A DNA stretch of 14,981 nucleotides. Origin: JOPF136 sp035517515. Lineage in GTDB: Bacteria; Acidobacteriota; Terriglobia; Acidiferrales; UBA7541. Made by a program: the position numbers and the translations under genes. Location: contig DATIYQ010000017.1 in assembly GCA_035517515.1 (NCBI GenBank), positions 1 to 14,981 of the forward strand, read 5' to 3'. Within the stretch, counting starts at the first letter, position 1; every line of letters starts with the position of its first letter. The notes under the pieces were generated by a model. That model ran no database searches, was not told the DNA's origin, and saw nothing but the letters and a program-made list of their open reading frames with translations. This document shows, piece after piece, positions 14,497-14,981 of the stretch.

Positions 14497-14981
14497 TCAG
14501 TCTGAAAGGGCGACGGGAGTGCCCGCGGCATCGTTGATCTGCCGCGTGGCCTCTTTATCGAGTTCGGAGGCGGGGAACGCGCGCCGCGCGCCTTGGGGGG
14601 TGATGTAGCTCACGCGGTCCGCGGAAACCGTGAAGGCGGAGGTGAGCACCACCTGGCCGTCTTTGCGCAGCAGAATAAACTGGCCGGCATCCGGCGGGTA
14701 GGCTTGCGGCGCCGCAACCGCGGACCGGCTGGGCGCGGGGGGCTGCTGGATGACTCCAGTCGGAGCAGGCTGCGGCGTGTCCGTTTCCTGCGGCTGTTCC
14801 GGGGCGCCGGAGGAAGCATAGGTATCGTAGGAAGTGTCATCGTAACCAAAGCCAGTGTCTAAATCGAAGGGATAGTAGGTGTAGCCCGGGTAGCCCGGGG
14901 TGAGGAAGACGACCACGCCCACCCGGCGGTGGCGCCCAAAGTGGTCGTGCGCCGAGTGGACTCCACCCGTGCGCGGCTGGG
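14497..14981 (-). CDS. Secreted-type protein with the same C-terminal domain as the Gly/His-rich protein (5' end outside window)
   Basis: The last 160 or so residues of a protein whose start lies past the right edge; the frame is open to the edge, so a GTG at 14922 need not be the start. The visible N-part is His-rich (HSAHDHFGRHRR), followed by a hydrophobic VGVVVFLTPGYP, a Tyr/Asp-rich part (YPGYTYYPFDLDTGFGYDD) and a Gln/Pro/Thr linker. The end is a compact domain: FILLRKDGQVVLTSAFTVSA, SYITPQGARRAFPASELDKE. This can be aligned with the C-terminal domain of the protein at 7099-8241 (LIFKNGSAYAVKSYWLEGSE...LEQLDLSATV). Export is likely by analogy, although the signal peptide is not in view. 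Function unknown. Confidence 0.8.
   Translation of the reverse strand, partial: QPRTGGVHSAHDHFGRHRRVGVVVFLTPGYPGYTYYPFDLDTGFGYDDTSYDTYASSGAPEQPQETDTPQPAPTGVIQQPPAPSRSAVAAPQAYPPDAGQFILLRKDGQVVLTSAFTVSADRVSYITPQGARRAFPASELDKEATRQINDAAGTPVALSD

Overview
The window is about 15 kb of GC-rich bacterial chromosome, most likely from an Acidobacteriota member of soil type. That rests on gene content: large PknB-type kinases fused to TolB-like and TPR domains, secreted Gly/Tyr-rich proteins with a shared C-terminal domain, and dispersed palindromic intergenic elements. It is an inference, since no phylogenetic marker is present.

Layout. Positions 1-2210 (minus) hold most of a receptor-like Ser/Thr kinase whose end lies off the left edge. 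A complete tRNA-Ser(GGA) with encoded CCA follows at 2386-2475. The last 18 bases of the tRNA plus two flanking positions form a 20-bp sequence repeated exactly at 5758-5777. These repeats bound a 3.3-kb insertion that looks like a decayed, integrase-less genomic island placed at the tRNA 3' end. The island carries a second Ser/Thr kinase with an unusual AT-rich four-helix membrane tail, a stranded fragment that looks like the C-terminus of a TPR kinase, a LexA-like winged-helix protein overlapping a 100-residue unknown protein by ATGA, and two gene fragments joined head to head (a ribbon-helix-helix protein and the C-terminus of a larger protein). A frameshifted remnant and arm-site-like tandem repeats lie next to the right boundary.

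From 5778 on the sequence reads as ordinary chromosome: a YajO-type aldo-keto reductase (minus), a secreted Gly/His-rich protein, a small PGPGW membrane protein, a DUF1579-like secreted protein (minus), a short-chain dehydrogenase, a phosphofructokinase with the residues of the PPi-dependent type, a ketopantoate reductase, an Rv2258c-like methyltransferase, and, running off the right edge (minus), a second secreted protein with the same C-terminal domain as the Gly/His-rich one. These genes are mostly single transcription units. Their intergenic spaces contain hairpins, including an 80-bp inverted-repeat element and a 15-bp-stem hairpin between the convergent last two genes. Apart from the kinases with each other and the two secreted paralogues with each other, there is no obvious shared pathway.

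The most unusual material is the tRNA-Ser island and its membrane-tailed kinase. All family names come from reading the translated sequence; no database search was possible.
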